This document shows positions 9,715 through 19,054 of a stretch of 64,000 nt of DNA, one piece after another. The notes under the pieces are model-generated. The model made no database searches and was not told where the DNA came from. It saw nothing but the letters and a program-made list of their open reading frames with translations. The stretch covers positions 1-64,000 of the forward strand of contig CALFNN010000104.1 in the NCBI GenBank assembly GCA_937902925.1, written 5' to 3'. The DNA comes from an uncultured Opitutaceae bacterium. Its GTDB lineage: Bacteria > Verrucomicrobiota > Verrucomicrobiia > Opitutales > Opitutaceae. How positions within the stretch are numbered: position 1 is the stretch's first letter; each line of letters begins with the position of its first letter. Made by a program: the position numbers and the translations under genes.

Positions 9715-11094
9715 TCACCGCAACTCGTAGCGCACGCGATACGTCACCGATCGTTCCTCGTCCGGCTTCAGCGGCACGTGGAATTCGATCGTGGTCGCGT
9801 CCTTCTTCGTGAAGTCATCCGACTTCTCCAGCATCTGCCAGTTCGGGCCGTTGAGGTGCTCGACGACCCGCACTTCGACGGGTTCCGTCTTGTGATTCCG
9901 CAGCTTGATCTCGAAGCCCTGCTCCACGCGTCCCTGGAAACTGCTGCTGCTCCGGTCGGCCACGCGCCGCTCGCCGACGAGGTCGAACGCATCGCCCGTC
10001 TTCACGCGGATCATCTCGTTTTTCGCCGTGTGGTCGATCGTGTCCTCGCCGACGAATTCCAGCCGCCCGTCGCTGTCGTCCTTGCGATAGAAACGCGTCC
10101 GCCCTTTCGGCAACGGGAGTCCGAGGCCGTTCTCCTCGCTGTTCTTGAACTCGCGCGTCACCGCCACCTTCGTCGGGTGCTTGGTCGCATCGTAGACGTA
10201 GACGACCGGCGCCTTCACGCCCGTCGCCCGCATGAACTCCACCTGCTTCGTCTCGCGATCGTGCAGCGTCACCGGCCGCGGCAGCGAGTAGAGGTGAAAC
10301 TCGTCGAACGCCTTCTCGGTCACCGCCGCGGTTGCGCCGAATGTTTCCATCTTCAAACCCCGGCCCATCATCGGTTGCGGCATGTTCGGCTGCACGCGGT
10401 TCACGTCGCCCGCCATCAGCTTCACCGTCGCATCGTTGAAGCTCTGTCCGCTCGTGTTCGAGACCGTCACCCAGCCAACGATGTCGATCTGATCGCCCTT
10501 CTCCGGCGCAATGAAATTGTAGGCTGCCTGCCAGTCGAACCCTCCCGTCACATAGCCCAGCTCGGCCTCGAGCTTCGTCGCCCGCTCGGCCCCGATCTGC
10601 CACGTCAGCGTCGGCTTGAGCACACCCTCGTCGCTCAAGGCGGGAAACACTGGCTCGCCCGGCAGCGAGAAACGCAGCTTGCCATCGACCTCGACGATCG
10701 GCGTTTCGGCGCCTTCGTTACCCGGCGTGTAGCCGCTGCGAACGACCTTGCCCCGCACCAGGTTCTCGTGGCCGTTCTGGTCGCGCACGATGAAGTCGAG
10801 ATCCTTCCCCTCCTCCAGCGACAGCAGGAGCCCCGACGACAACGTGTCCGCGCGGTAGCTCTGCTCGAGCACCCGCACCGTCACCTTGCCCGCCGGGTCG
10901 CGCAGCACCACCGAGTCCGGTTCGAGCATCCGCGTCGCGCCCGTGAATTTCACGGTGTTCACGCCGGCCTTGAGGTCGAGCGGCACGCGTTCGCGCACGA
11001 CGGCGAAATTCTGGTTGTAGATCGTGAGCGCCGGCTGGGCGCCCGCGGTCACGGCGAGCATCGCGCCCGCGCCAAGCGACAGGAGTTTTTTCAT
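9715..11094 (-). CDS. Exported DUF4139 domain protein
   Basis: This is a 459-residue protein from the ATG at 11092-11094, chosen because it opens a clean signal peptide (MKKLLSLGAGAMLAVTAGAQ). Another in-frame ATG lies 15 bp upstream. After the signal it has LTIYNQNFAVVRERVPLDL, an N-terminal beta domain, and a long C-terminal DUF4139 region (TGGFDWQAAYNFIAPEKGDQ, LEVNHKT-type turns, HLNGPNWQMLEKSDDF). Proteins of this family occur in many bacteria and are thought to be envelope proteins, but no activity is known. It converges with the GH28 gene. Confidence 0.85.
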   Translation of the reverse strand: MKKLLSLGAGAMLAVTAGAQPALTIYNQNFAVVRERVPLDLKAGVNTVKFTGATRMLEPDSVVLRDPAGKVTVRVLEQSYRADTLSSGLLLSLEEGKDLDFIVRDQNGHENLVRGKVVRSGYTPGNEGAETPIVEVDGKLRFSLPGEPVFPALSDEGVLKPTLTWQIGAERATKLEAELGYVTGGFDWQAAYNFIAPEKGDQIDIVGWVTVSNTSGQSFNDATVKLMAGDVNRVQPNMPQPMMGRGLKMETFGATAAVTEKAFDEFHLYSLPRPVTLHDRETKQVEFMRATGVKAPVVYVYDATKHPTKVAVTREFKNSEENGLGLPLPKGRTRFYRKDDSDGRLEFVGEDTIDHTAKNEMIRVKTGDAFDLVGERRVADRSSSSFQGRVEQGFEIKLRNHKTEPVEVRVVEHLNGPNWQMLEKSDDFTKKDATTIEFHVPLKPDEERSVTYRVRYELR

Positions 11095-11219
11095 AGCGAA
11101 GGACGGCAATTTGGCCGCACCTCCTGAGACACGCGAGGAACGATTTTCTTAGCGCAAATTCCAACCGTGCGATTCCAGTCGGCGCACGCGCCGCTTCAGC
11201 GCGCAGCGCAACGCATCGG

Positions 11220-11729
11220 TTACGCCCTCCGCGCGAGCGTCGACCGTCCGTGCAGGTTCTTGTAGGCCATCACCGCGGTCACACTGAAGACGATATGCGT
11301 GAACAGCGTCACACCGTTGCGTCCCATCTCGAACCACGGAAAGACGGCGGTGAACCCGTAAAAATTGATCGCATAGAGCGCCACCCCGAACCCCGCGCCG
11401 GCGAGCACCGCCCGCCCCAGCGGCCAGCCGCGGATCACGAAGCTCAGGATCGCCGTGTAGGCGATCGCCAGCACCACGTCGACGACGAGCGCGACGCCGA
11501 CAATGGTCGGATCGAAGGTCGCCGGTGGCGGCAGCACGCCCGGACCCATCACCATCGCCGCGATCATCCGCGCCGGCCCCCACGGGCTCCCGCCGCCGAC
11601 CAGTGGAATCAGCAAAACCTCGAGCACCTGAAATACCACGCTCGCAATCACCCCGGCGCCGATCACCGCGCCCCAGCCCACGGCCATCGATTTCCGGACT
11701 CCCATCGCAGCGCTATGTTCGTTTTCCAT
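11220..11729 (-). CDS. Membrane protein of unknown function (four membrane segments)
   Basis: This 169-residue protein starts MENEHSAAMGVRKS. It has four hydrophobic stretches: around residues 12-40, 65-95, 95-125 and 135-155. Between the first two is GGGSPWGPARMIAAMVMGPG, a conserved-looking loop, and AINFYGFTAVFPWF is another recognisable segment. I do not know a functional assignment. The start at 11729 is preferred over a longer frame that would run into the divergent helicase gene. The 3' end lies about 125 bp from the start of the DUF4139 gene, on the same strand. Confidence 0.75.
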   Translation of the reverse strand: MENEHSAAMGVRKSMAVGWGAVIGAGVIASVVFQVLEVLLIPLVGGGSPWGPARMIAAMVMGPGVLPPPATFDPTIVGVALVVDVVLAIAYTAILSFVIRGWPLGRAVLAGAGFGVALYAINFYGFTAVFPWFEMGRNGVTLFTHIVFSVTAVMAYKNLHGRSTLARRA

Positions 11730-11919
11730 GACGTGTTCCTTTCGTGGTTGATCGGACGGGGCGGCGGGCAACGTCACCCGGCCGTGTTTGACTTCAACAT
11801 GGTGACCGCGGTTCCCACGGCCATCCCAAATATCGCACCACCCGGAAAAACTCCAAACGCTCGTGCAAAAAACTTTCTCTTTGCGCCTCCGCGCCAATGC
11901 GCGAGCCTCGGACCCTTTC

Positions 11920-13923
11920 ATGGATTTCGCCCTCGACCCTTCGTCTGCGCCGCACGGCGTCCCGCCGATCGACTTTCGCGCGCAACTGAACGACGAACAG
12001 TTCAACGCCGTCACCGCCGCGCCCGGCCCGCTGCTCGTCCTCGCCGGCGCCGGCTCCGGCAAAACCCGCACGCTCACGTATCGCGTCGCCTACCTGCTTT
12101 CCCAGGGCGCCCGCGCCGGCGAAATCCTCCTGCTCACCTTCACGAACAAGGCCGCGAAGGAAATGCTCCACCGCGTCCACGATCTCACTGGGGTCGAGCC
12201 CGCGCGGTTCTGGGGCGGCACGTTTCACAGCATCGGCCATCGCGCGCTCCGCATGCATGGCGAGACCATCGGCCTGCCGCGCACTTTCACCATCCTCGAC
12301 GCCGAGGAATCCGAGGGCGTGCTCCGGGATGCCGTCGAGGGCACCGACAAGACGTTTTTCAAGGACAAGACCCACCCGCGCCCGGGCCCGCTCCACTCGA
12401 TTCTGTCGATGGCGCGCAACACCCAGCTCCCGCTCGACGAGGTCATCACGCGCTTTTTCCCGCAGCACGACGCCATCGTCGAGCGCGCCCCGCTCTTCGC
12501 GAAAAAATACGCCGAGCAAAAACGCGCCGCCAACGTCCTCGACTACGACGACCTGCTCGAATTCTGGCTCGAGCTCCTGAAAAAATCCCCGGAGACCGCC
12601 GCGTATTTCTCCCACCGGTTCCGCCATGTGCTCGTCGACGAATATCAGGACACCAATACGCTGCAGGGCCAGATCGTCGATCTCATCGGCGCGCACCACC
12701 AGGTGATGGCCGTCGGCGACGACGCCCAGTGCATCTACACCTGGCGCGGCGCGACGGTCGAAAACATCCTCACGTTTCCCGACCGCCATCCCGGCACCGT
12801 CATCCACCGCATCGAGACGAACTACCGCTCCACGCCGCAGATCCTCGCGCTCGCCAACGGCGTGCTCGAGGCGCAGCCGAAGGGCCGCCATTTCGACAAG
12901 GTTCTCAAGGCCCATCGCGCCAACTCCGAAAAACCCTTCCTCGTCGAGGCCATGGACGGACGCGAGCAGGCGCAGTTCATTGTGAAGCGCATCCGCGGCC
13001 TCCTCGATGAAGGCTGCGCGCTCGCCGACATCGGCATCCTCTACCGCGCGCATTTCCAGGCGCTCGACATCCAGCTCGAACTCTCGCGCCTCCAGATTCC
13101 CTACCAGATCACGAGCGGCGTCCGCTTCTTCGAGCAGGCGCACATTCGCGATCTCGTGGCGCTCCTCCGCTTCGTCTACAACCCCTCTGACACCGCCGCG
13201 TGGAACCGCATCGCCATCCTCCTCCCCAAGGTCGGCGACAAGGGCGCCCAGAAACTCCACGCCGCCGCGCTCGATCACGCGAAACTGATGCAGCAGGACT
13301 TCATCGACGCCCTCGACACCGACGACGTGAAGTCGAAGGTCCCCAAGGATGCACGGGAGGAGTGGCCGAAGTTCACCGCCTCGCTCAAGCAGGTTGCCGA
13401 CCTGATGCGCACCATGAAGCCGCACAACGCCGTCGAGATCGCGATCGACGGCTGGTATGGCGACTACCTGAAGGGCGCGTTCGCCAACTACGTCTCGCGC
13501 CTCGACGACCTGAAATCGATGATCGGCTTCGCCAGCCGCTTCGAGGACATGCAGGATTTGCTCGCGCAAATCATGCTGCTCAACAGCGAGACCAGCGACC
13601 GCTCCGCCGACCCCGACGCCGACGCGCTCCGCCTCACGACGGTGCACCAGGCGAAGGGCCTCGAATACGCCGCCGTTTTCCTGATCGGCCTCGCCGACGG
13701 CAGTTTTCCCCTGCGCCGCGCCATCGAAGCGAACGACGTCGAGGAGGAGCGCCGCCTCTTCTACGTCGCCGTCACCCGCGCCCGCGACGAACTCTACCTC
13801 TGCTTTCCGAAAGTGAACACGAAAGGCGGCCCCGCGATGCTGCAGACTCCCAGCCGCTTCCTGCAGGAACTCCGGCCGGACCTCTACCAGCAACTCCGGA
13901 TCAAGCGGAGCTTCGGGTGGTGA
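11920..13923 (+). CDS. ATP-dependent 3'-5' DNA helicase, UvrD/PcrA/Rep type (superfamily 1)
   Basis: This 667-residue protein has all the SF1A helicase motifs. The Q-motif region is LNDEQFNAV, Walker A is LAGAGSGKTRTL, motif Ia is LLLTFTNKAAKEM, motif II is LVDEYQDTN, motif III is AVGDDAQCIYTWRGA, motif IV is ETNYRSTPQILALAN, motif V is LRLTTVHQAKGLEYAAVFLI and motif VI is RRLFYVAVTRARDELYL. Such enzymes unwind DNA in repair and replication restart. It is somewhat shorter than UvrD (about 720 residues) and lacks the usual C-terminal tail. The ATG at 11920 is chosen over an upstream in-frame start, since the extra 19 residues are not conserved-looking. Confidence 0.93.
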   Translation: MDFALDPSSAPHGVPPIDFRAQLNDEQFNAVTAAPGPLLVLAGAGSGKTRTLTYRVAYLLSQGARAGEILLLTFTNKAAKEMLHRVHDLTGVEPARFWGGTFHSIGHRALRMHGETIGLPRTFTILDAEESEGVLRDAVEGTDKTFFKDKTHPRPGPLHSILSMARNTQLPLDEVITRFFPQHDAIVERAPLFAKKYAEQKRAANVLDYDDLLEFWLELLKKSPETAAYFSHRFRHVLVDEYQDTNTLQGQIVDLIGAHHQVMAVGDDAQCIYTWRGATVENILTFPDRHPGTVIHRIETNYRSTPQILALANGVLEAQPKGRHFDKVLKAHRANSEKPFLVEAMDGREQAQFIVKRIRGLLDEGCALADIGILYRAHFQALDIQLELSRLQIPYQITSGVRFFEQAHIRDLVALLRFVYNPSDTAAWNRIAILLPKVGDKGAQKLHAAALDHAKLMQQDFIDALDTDDVKSKVPKDAREEWPKFTASLKQVADLMRTMKPHNAVEIAIDGWYGDYLKGAFANYVSRLDDLKSMIGFASRFEDMQDLLAQIMLLNSETSDRSADPDADALRLTTVHQAKGLEYAAVFLIGLADGSFPLRRAIEANDVEEERRLFYVAVTRARDELYLCFPKVNTKGGPAMLQTPSRFLQELRPDLYQQLRIKRSFGW

Positions 13924-14053
13924 TTGCCCGGGAACGACCACGCATTCACCCCGAAAGCAACCGGCCGTGAATCGCGACCCGGCTGCGTCGTCCCCCGCTT
14001 TCCGGAAACTTTTCCCCACGGCCGCGCGTCAGAGCGTGCTTGACCCGGCACCC

Positions 14054-15214
14054 ATGAAACCTACGCAGCCCCGCTCGTTTTTTCCCGGACGCCGAGTGCG
14101 CCACGGGTTGGTGCCGCTGGTCCTCCTCGCCACTTTGCCCGTCCACGGCAAGGCTCCCGATTCCGCCAAGTCTCCCGCTCCCGCGAAACTCGACGACGAG
14201 CCCGAATCCGACGGTCCGCGGTTCGTCTTCTCGCTCCTGCCGAAATCGCTGCAACGCAATCCCCGGCTCGATCTCAATGTCATCACCGAGATGACCGCCG
14301 AGGGTAAAAAGCTGCCCCTCGCCACTGCGGCGAATCCCGCCTACTACGTCACGTTTCCTGGCGGTTATATGCAGGTCGGCCAGGCGTCGCCCTCGGGCGA
14401 CAAGTCTCCTCCCGTCGCGGAGCTCGAGCGCGTCATGCAAAAGGCCCTCGCGAAAAACAGCTACCTCGCCAGCGTGCCCGGCCACCCGCCCAGCCTCGCG
14501 CTCATCTATCACTGGGGCACGCACAACAATCTCAACGAGGACGGCCAGGCCGTCGCCGACCGGGCCGAGGCGGCGGACGCCGCTGCCGCCAACGGCGAGG
14601 CGGCTCCACCCGAAAATCCCGTGATCTTCGCCGAGGACCAAATTCAATATGCGATGACCGATCTCGCCAAGCGCAAGGACTTGATCGAGCGCGCCGCCCT
14701 CGTCGGCGGAACGAAATTCGCCGCCCAACTCGAAAAGGTGATCGAGGACCAGATTCAATATTCCGACTCGACCGGACCCCAACTCCACCTCGCTCCCGGG
14801 GCCAAGCCGATCATGGGCGACATGCAGACCTCGTTCGCCGACATCTCGAGTCCATTCGAGCAATTTCTCCGCAGCGATCCCCAAGTGGAGCATTTGATCG
14901 AGGAGTCCTTCAGCTCCTGCTATTTCGTCATCGCCTCCGCCTACGACTACGCGGAGCTCGGCCAGGGCCGGCGGAAACTTCTCTGGCGCACAAAAATGAC
15001 CGTCAACTCCGACGGCGTCGCGCTGAAGGACACGCTGCCGACGCTCGTCATCACGGCGGGCCGGTATTTCGGCCGGGATATGAACGGTGCGGCGACCGTT
15101 TCCCGGCGGCTCATGAGCGAGGGCGAGGTCCAGATCGGCACGCCGACCGTGGTCGAGTTTCCCGCGACGCTGCCGTCGGCCCCTCCTGCGAAAAAGCCCG
15201 AGACGAAGCCGTGA
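14054..15214 (+). CDS. Secreted protein of unknown function
   Basis: This 386-residue protein has an N-terminal basic-hydrophobic export signal (RRVRHGLVPLVLLATLPVHG). A mature part without a recognised domain follows. Features that can be seen are YYVTFPGGYMQVGQ, HPPSLALIYHWGTHNNLNED, an acidic-alanine linker near residues 170-195, and CYFVIASAYDYAELGQGRRK. The C-terminal 20 residues are Pro/Lys-rich. It follows the helicase by 130 bp and may be transcribed separately. I cannot name a family; it looks like a lineage-specific envelope protein. Confidence 0.75.
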   Translation: MKPTQPRSFFPGRRVRHGLVPLVLLATLPVHGKAPDSAKSPAPAKLDDEPESDGPRFVFSLLPKSLQRNPRLDLNVITEMTAEGKKLPLATAANPAYYVTFPGGYMQVGQASPSGDKSPPVAELERVMQKALAKNSYLASVPGHPPSLALIYHWGTHNNLNEDGQAVADRAEAADAAAANGEAAPPENPVIFAEDQIQYAMTDLAKRKDLIERAALVGGTKFAAQLEKVIEDQIQYSDSTGPQLHLAPGAKPIMGDMQTSFADISSPFEQFLRSDPQVEHLIEESFSSCYFVIASAYDYAELGQGRRKLLWRTKMTVNSDGVALKDTLPTLVITAGRYFGRDMNGAATVSRRLMSEGEVQIGTPTVVEFPATLPSAPPAKKPETKP

Positions 15215-15468
15215 CCTTTGACGGGCCGTCGGAGCAAATCGCTCGCGCCCAATCGCCCGGGGCAAAGCGTGTGTCTGGATTCGCCGCGCGGCTGTCCGGG
15301 CTGGATCGGAGGCGAGGGGTCCGCGCCGTCGCAGCTTTTGGGTTTGGGACGGTCGACGCGCCGAAAACCGCGCCGCCGCCTTTGGCAAATTCCCGGCAGT
15401 TCTAATAATCATAGGGTAATATTGGGTTGTCGCTCCCGTTTTTTCCTCGCAAACCAACCAATCGTCCC

Positions 15469-16362
15469 ATGGGCCCCGTCACTGTCATTAGCTCCGAGCG
15501 AGAGCATGCGCGATTGCAGGCGCTGCGCCGCTACAGCGTTCTCGACACGGCGCCGGAGGCGGCCTTCGACGATCTCGTCCGGGAAGCGGCGGCGCTCTAC
15601 GGCGCCCCGGCGGCCGCGTTGACCTTCGTCGACTCCCGTCGCTGCTGGTTCAAGGCCCGGACCGGCCTCGACGAATCGCAGGCGCCCCGCGACATCTCGT
15701 TTTGCGGGCACGCGTTCGGCAGCAGCGGAATCTTTGTCGTGCCGGACGCACGGGCGGATGAGCGCTTCCGTCACCTCCCGTTGGTCACCGCGGCCGGTTT
15801 TCGTTTCTATGCCGGCGCCCCGCTGCTCACGCCCGACGGGCATTCGCTGGGCACGCTCTGCGTGCTGGATCGCGCACCGCGCACGCCCGTGTCGGCGGAG
15901 CTCGACGCGCATCGCGCACTCGCGGACCGGGTTCTTACGCTGCTGGAAGCGCGCGTGCGGGACCTCGCGCCGGCGCCGCCCGCCGCGGTCGCCCCGCCCC
16001 GGCGCAGGGTCCTCGTCGTGGACGACGAGATTCTGATCCGCGACTTCGTCCGCCAACTGCTCGGCCGGCGGGGGTTCGACTCGGTCGAGGCCGCCAACGG
16101 CGCGGAAGCGCTCGCCTTGTTCCGCGAACAAGCGGATCACATCGGCCTCGTGCTGACCGACCTTCACATGCCCGTGATGACCGGTCTGGAGCTGCTCCAC
16201 TCCCTGCGCGACGAACCCGACCCGCCCGCCCTCGCGGTCATGAGCGGCCGCCTCGACCCCGGCGTCCGCTCGAAATTGCACGCCGCGGGCGTTCGCTGCG
16301 TGCTGCCCAAGCCGTTTCCTCTCGAGGAATTCGAGACGATTTTCAGTCTGCTGCCAGCCTGA
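15469..16362 (+). CDS. GAF-domain protein with C-terminal response-regulator receiver
   Basis: This 297-residue protein has an N-terminal GAF sensor (about residues 10-160; LQALRRYSVLDTAPEAAFDD, DISFCGHAFGSSGIFVVPDA, GAPLLTPDGHSLGTLCVLD). It is joined through an Ala/Pro linker to a receiver domain (about 180-297; VLVVDDEILIRDFVRQLLGR). The phosphoacceptor is Asp231 in LVLTDLHMPVMTG, and the conserved Lys is in VLPKPF. There is no output domain, so it probably acts by protein contact in a phosphorelay. The order GAF-REC is unusual. The ATG at 15469 is preferred to a TTG at 15427. No kinase is adjacent. Confidence 0.9.
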   Translation: MGPVTVISSEREHARLQALRRYSVLDTAPEAAFDDLVREAAALYGAPAAALTFVDSRRCWFKARTGLDESQAPRDISFCGHAFGSSGIFVVPDARADERFRHLPLVTAAGFRFYAGAPLLTPDGHSLGTLCVLDRAPRTPVSAELDAHRALADRVLTLLEARVRDLAPAPPAAVAPPRRRVLVVDDEILIRDFVRQLLGRRGFDSVEAANGAEALALFREQADHIGLVLTDLHMPVMTGLELLHSLRDEPDPPALAVMSGRLDPGVRSKLHAAGVRCVLPKPFPLEEFETIFSLLPA

Positions 16363-16458
16363 CGCGGCGCGCCGTCCGCGCCGGGTTGCGCGCGCGAATT
16401 TCATCTCCGGAGTTGCACTCGGCACGGCTCGCCGCTCTGTGTTGGCGAAACCTCCACC

Positions 16459-17409
16459 ATGTCCAACCCCTCCGTTGAAAACGTTGTCATCATCGGCACC
16501 GGTTGTGCCGGTTTGACCGCCGCGATCTATACCGGGCGCGCCAACCTGGGCCCGCTCGTCCTCGAGGGCCCGCTGCCCGGCGGCCAGCTCACGACGACGA
16601 GCGAGGTCGAGAATTTCCCCGGCTTTCCCGAGGGCGTCGACGGCTTTCAGTTGATGGACAATCTACGCAAGCAGGCCGTCAAGTTCGGCACCCGCTTCGA
16701 GCAGTTGCTGGTGGAGCGGGTCGATTTCACCTCGCACCCGCGCAAGCTCATCGCCGGCGACCGCACGATTCTGGCCAAGGCCGTCATCATCGCCACCGGC
16801 GCCTCGCCGCGCATGACCGGCATCCCCGGCGAGAAGGAACTCTACGGCGGCAAGGGCGTGACGACATGCGCGACCTGCGACGGCGCGTTCTACCGCAAGA
16901 TGGATGTCGCCGTCATCGGCGGTGGCGACAGCGCGGCCGAGGAGGCGCTGTTCCTCACGCGTTTCGCGAGCAAGGTCCATCTCGTCCATCGCCGCAACGA
17001 ACTCCGCGCCTCGAAGATCATGGCCGACCGCGCGACGTCGCACCCGAAGATCCAATGCGTCTGGGACAGCGTGCCCGTCGCCGTCGAGGGCGTCGCCGAG
17101 GGCGCCGTGAGCGGGTTGAAAATCAAGCACGTGAAAACCGGCGCCGAATCCGTGCTCCCCGTGAAGGGCATCTTCGTCGCGATCGGCCACGTGCCGAACA
17201 CCGGGCCGTTTGCCCCGCCGCTCGAGGTCGACGAGGGCGGCTATTTCAAACCCGTCAACGGCTCGCACATCCAGACCAGCATCCCGGGCGTTTACGTCGC
17301 CGGCGATTGCGCGGACCACGTCTACCGCCAGGCGATCACGGCCGCCGGCATGGGCTGCGCCGCCGCGATCGAGGCCGAGCGCTGGCTCGCCGAGCACCAC
17401 GGCGAATAG
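16459..17409 (+). CDS. trxB: Thioredoxin-disulfide reductase
   Basis: This 316-residue flavoprotein transfers electrons from NADPH to thioredoxin in the cytoplasm. The FAD-binding [16 protein letters not shown] lies near the N-terminus, and [20 protein letters not shown] follows. The redox centre is CATC with Cys137 and Cys140. The NADPH-binding motif [14 protein letters not shown] and the [12 protein letters not shown] segment are typical. The C-terminal FAD motif is [20 protein letters not shown]. Length and domain order are standard. It heads a tight run with a 2-hydroxyacid dehydrogenase gene 21 bp downstream. Confidence 0.97.
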   Translation: MSNPSVENVVIIGTGCAGLTAAIYTGRANLGPLVLEGPLPGGQLTTTSEVENFPGFPEGVDGFQLMDNLRKQAVKFGTRFEQLLVERVDFTSHPRKLIAGDRTILAKAVIIATGASPRMTGIPGEKELYGGKGVTTCATCDGAFYRKMDVAVIGGGDSAAEEALFLTRFASKVHLVHRRNELRASKIMADRATSHPKIQCVWDSVPVAVEGVAEGAVSGLKIKHVKTGAESVLPVKGIFVAIGHVPNTGPFAPPLEVDEGGYFKPVNGSHIQTSIPGVYVAGDCADHVYRQAITAAGMGCAAAIEAERWLAEHHGE

Positions 17410-17430
17410 GCGGACCCCGGGGCGTCACTC

Positions 17431-18420
17431 ATGCGCGTCGTCGTCTTCAGCGCCAAGCCGCACGACCGCGAGTTTCTCGGCGCCGCCAACGCCGGCCGCC
17501 ACGAGCTGGTTTTTCAGGAGTCGCGTCTGCTGGCCGAATCGGCGCCGCTCGCCGCCGGCGCGCCCGCCGTGTGCCTTTTCGTGCACGATCACGCCGACGC
17601 CGGCATCCTCGGCACGCTGGCAAAGCTCGGCGTGCGCCACATCGCACTCCGGTGCGCGGGCTTCAACAACGTCGATCTCGCCGCCGCGGCCCGCCTCGGC
17701 ATCGACGTCGTCCGCGTGCCCGCCTACTCGCCCCACGGCGTCGCCGAGCACGCCGCGGCGCTCCTGCTGACGTTGAACCGCCGCACGCACCGCGCCTACG
17801 CGCGCGTGCGCGATGGAAATTTTTCCCTCGAAGGCCTGCTCGGCTTCGACCTTTACGACAAGACCGTGGGCGTCGTCGGCACCGGCAAGATCGGCGCCTG
17901 CTTCGCAGCGATCATGCGGGGTTTCGGCTGTCGCGTTCTCGCGCACGACGTGGTCGAAAATCCGGTGGTGAAAACCATCGGCGGCGAATACGTCACCCTC
18001 GACCGGCTCTTCGCGGACAGCCACGTCGTCAGCCTGCACTGCCCGTTGACGCCGCAAACCCGCCACCTGATCGACGCCGACGCCCTCGCCCGGATGCGAC
18101 CCGGCGCCACGCTGATCAATACCGGCCGCGGCCCGCTGATTGACACCGCGGCCGTCATCGGCGCGCTGAAATCCGGCCAGCTCGGCGCCCTCGCGCTCGA
18201 CGTCTACGAGGAGGAGGAAGGCGTGTTCTACGAGGACCTGTCGGGCAGCATCCTCGCCGACGATCAGCTCGCGCGGCTGCTCACGTTTCCCAATGTCCTC
18301 GTGACGAGTCACCAGGCGTTTTTCACGCGCGAGGCGATCCAGGCGATCGCGGAAACGACGATCGGTAATCTCGACGATCTCGCCGCCGGCCGGCCCTGCA
18401 TCAATGCGCTCAAGGCCTGA
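17431..18420 (+). CDS. 2-hydroxyacid dehydrogenase, D-lactate dehydrogenase type
   Basis: This 329-residue NAD-dependent enzyme resembles fermentative D-lactate dehydrogenase (LdhA). It carries FVHDHADAGILGTLAKLGVR, the core CAGFNNVDL, and the Rossmann motif VGVVGTGKIGACF. The substrate-binding Arg region is LINTGRGPLIDTAAVI, the catalytic Glu region is LDVYEEEEGVFYEDLS, and the catalytic His is in TSHQAFFTREA. It would interconvert pyruvate and D-lactate, useful in fermentative growth. Other 2-hydroxyacid substrates are possible. It sits 21 bp after trxB, a link to redox balance. Confidence 0.92.
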   Translation: MRVVVFSAKPHDREFLGAANAGRHELVFQESRLLAESAPLAAGAPAVCLFVHDHADAGILGTLAKLGVRHIALRCAGFNNVDLAAAARLGIDVVRVPAYSPHGVAEHAAALLLTLNRRTHRAYARVRDGNFSLEGLLGFDLYDKTVGVVGTGKIGACFAAIMRGFGCRVLAHDVVENPVVKTIGGEYVTLDRLFADSHVVSLHCPLTPQTRHLIDADALARMRPGATLINTGRGPLIDTAAVIGALKSGQLGALALDVYEEEEGVFYEDLSGSILADDQLARLLTFPNVLVTSHQAFFTREAIQAIAETTIGNLDDLAAGRPCINALKA

Positions 18421-18423
18421 TTC

Positions 18424-18966
18424 GTGAGCCGGCCGCGAAATTCATCCCGCGTCGCGCTCCGGCGCATCTGGGCCCGCCTCGGCATTCCCGCCGACTACGC
18501 CCGCACCCGGCGCCTGATTCCGCAACGCGAAGCCGCGCGCCTGGTCGCAATCGGCCGCGCGCCCGACGACGGGAAAATCATCCGCCTCGCCCCGCGCGCT
18601 GCCGCCGGGTGGCGGAAGATGCACGCCGCTGCCGCGCACGATGGCATTGTGCTGCTGCCGCTCTCCGGCTTTCGCAGCGTGCCGCGTCAGGCGAGGATCA
18701 TCCGCCGCAAACTGGCCGCCGGCCGCACCCTCGCCGAGATTCTGCGCAGCGTCGCCGCTCCCGGGTTCAGCGAACACCACACGGGACGCGCGCTCGACCT
18801 CGGCTCGCCCGAGCACATCGAACTCGACGCGCATTTCGCCCGCACCGCCGCCTTCCGCTGGCTGCGCCGCCGCGCCGGCGAATTCGGCTTCCGCCTCTCT
18901 TACCCTCGTGGCAACCCGCACGGCATCGCCTATGAGCCGTGGCACTGGTGCTGGCGTTCCAGGTGA
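18424..18966 (+). CDS. D-alanyl-D-alanine carboxypeptidase, VanY-like (peptidase M15B)
   Basis: This 180-residue protein starts at GTG four bases after the preceding stop. The C-terminal half is a zinc peptidase of the VanY/LAS type: SGFRSVPRQARIIRRKL, the zinc motif SEHHTGRALDLG (His and Asp ligands) and the final EPWHW, whose His completes the site. Enzymes of this family remove the terminal D-Ala from peptidoglycan stems. No signal peptide is evident. The N-terminal 40 residues are basic and may be uncleaved or mis-started. It is tightly coupled to the dehydrogenase gene upstream. Confidence 0.85.
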   Translation: MSRPRNSSRVALRRIWARLGIPADYARTRRLIPQREAARLVAIGRAPDDGKIIRLAPRAAAGWRKMHAAAAHDGIVLLPLSGFRSVPRQARIIRRKLAAGRTLAEILRSVAAPGFSEHHTGRALDLGSPEHIELDAHFARTAAFRWLRRRAGEFGFRLSYPRGNPHGIAYEPWHWCWRSR

Positions 18967-19054
18967 CCGGCGGCGGCCGCGCTTAACGAGTAAACGATTC
19001 CGGGCCTTGCAGGGTGCGTCGTGGCGCCGCGACGATGCGTTTCCTCCCACCGCC

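Noticed and set aside
18641-19054. Upstream extension of the PL6 lyase frame
   Set aside because: It overlaps the VanY-like gene in another frame and has no signal peptide. The GTG at 19055 gives a proper signal sequence.
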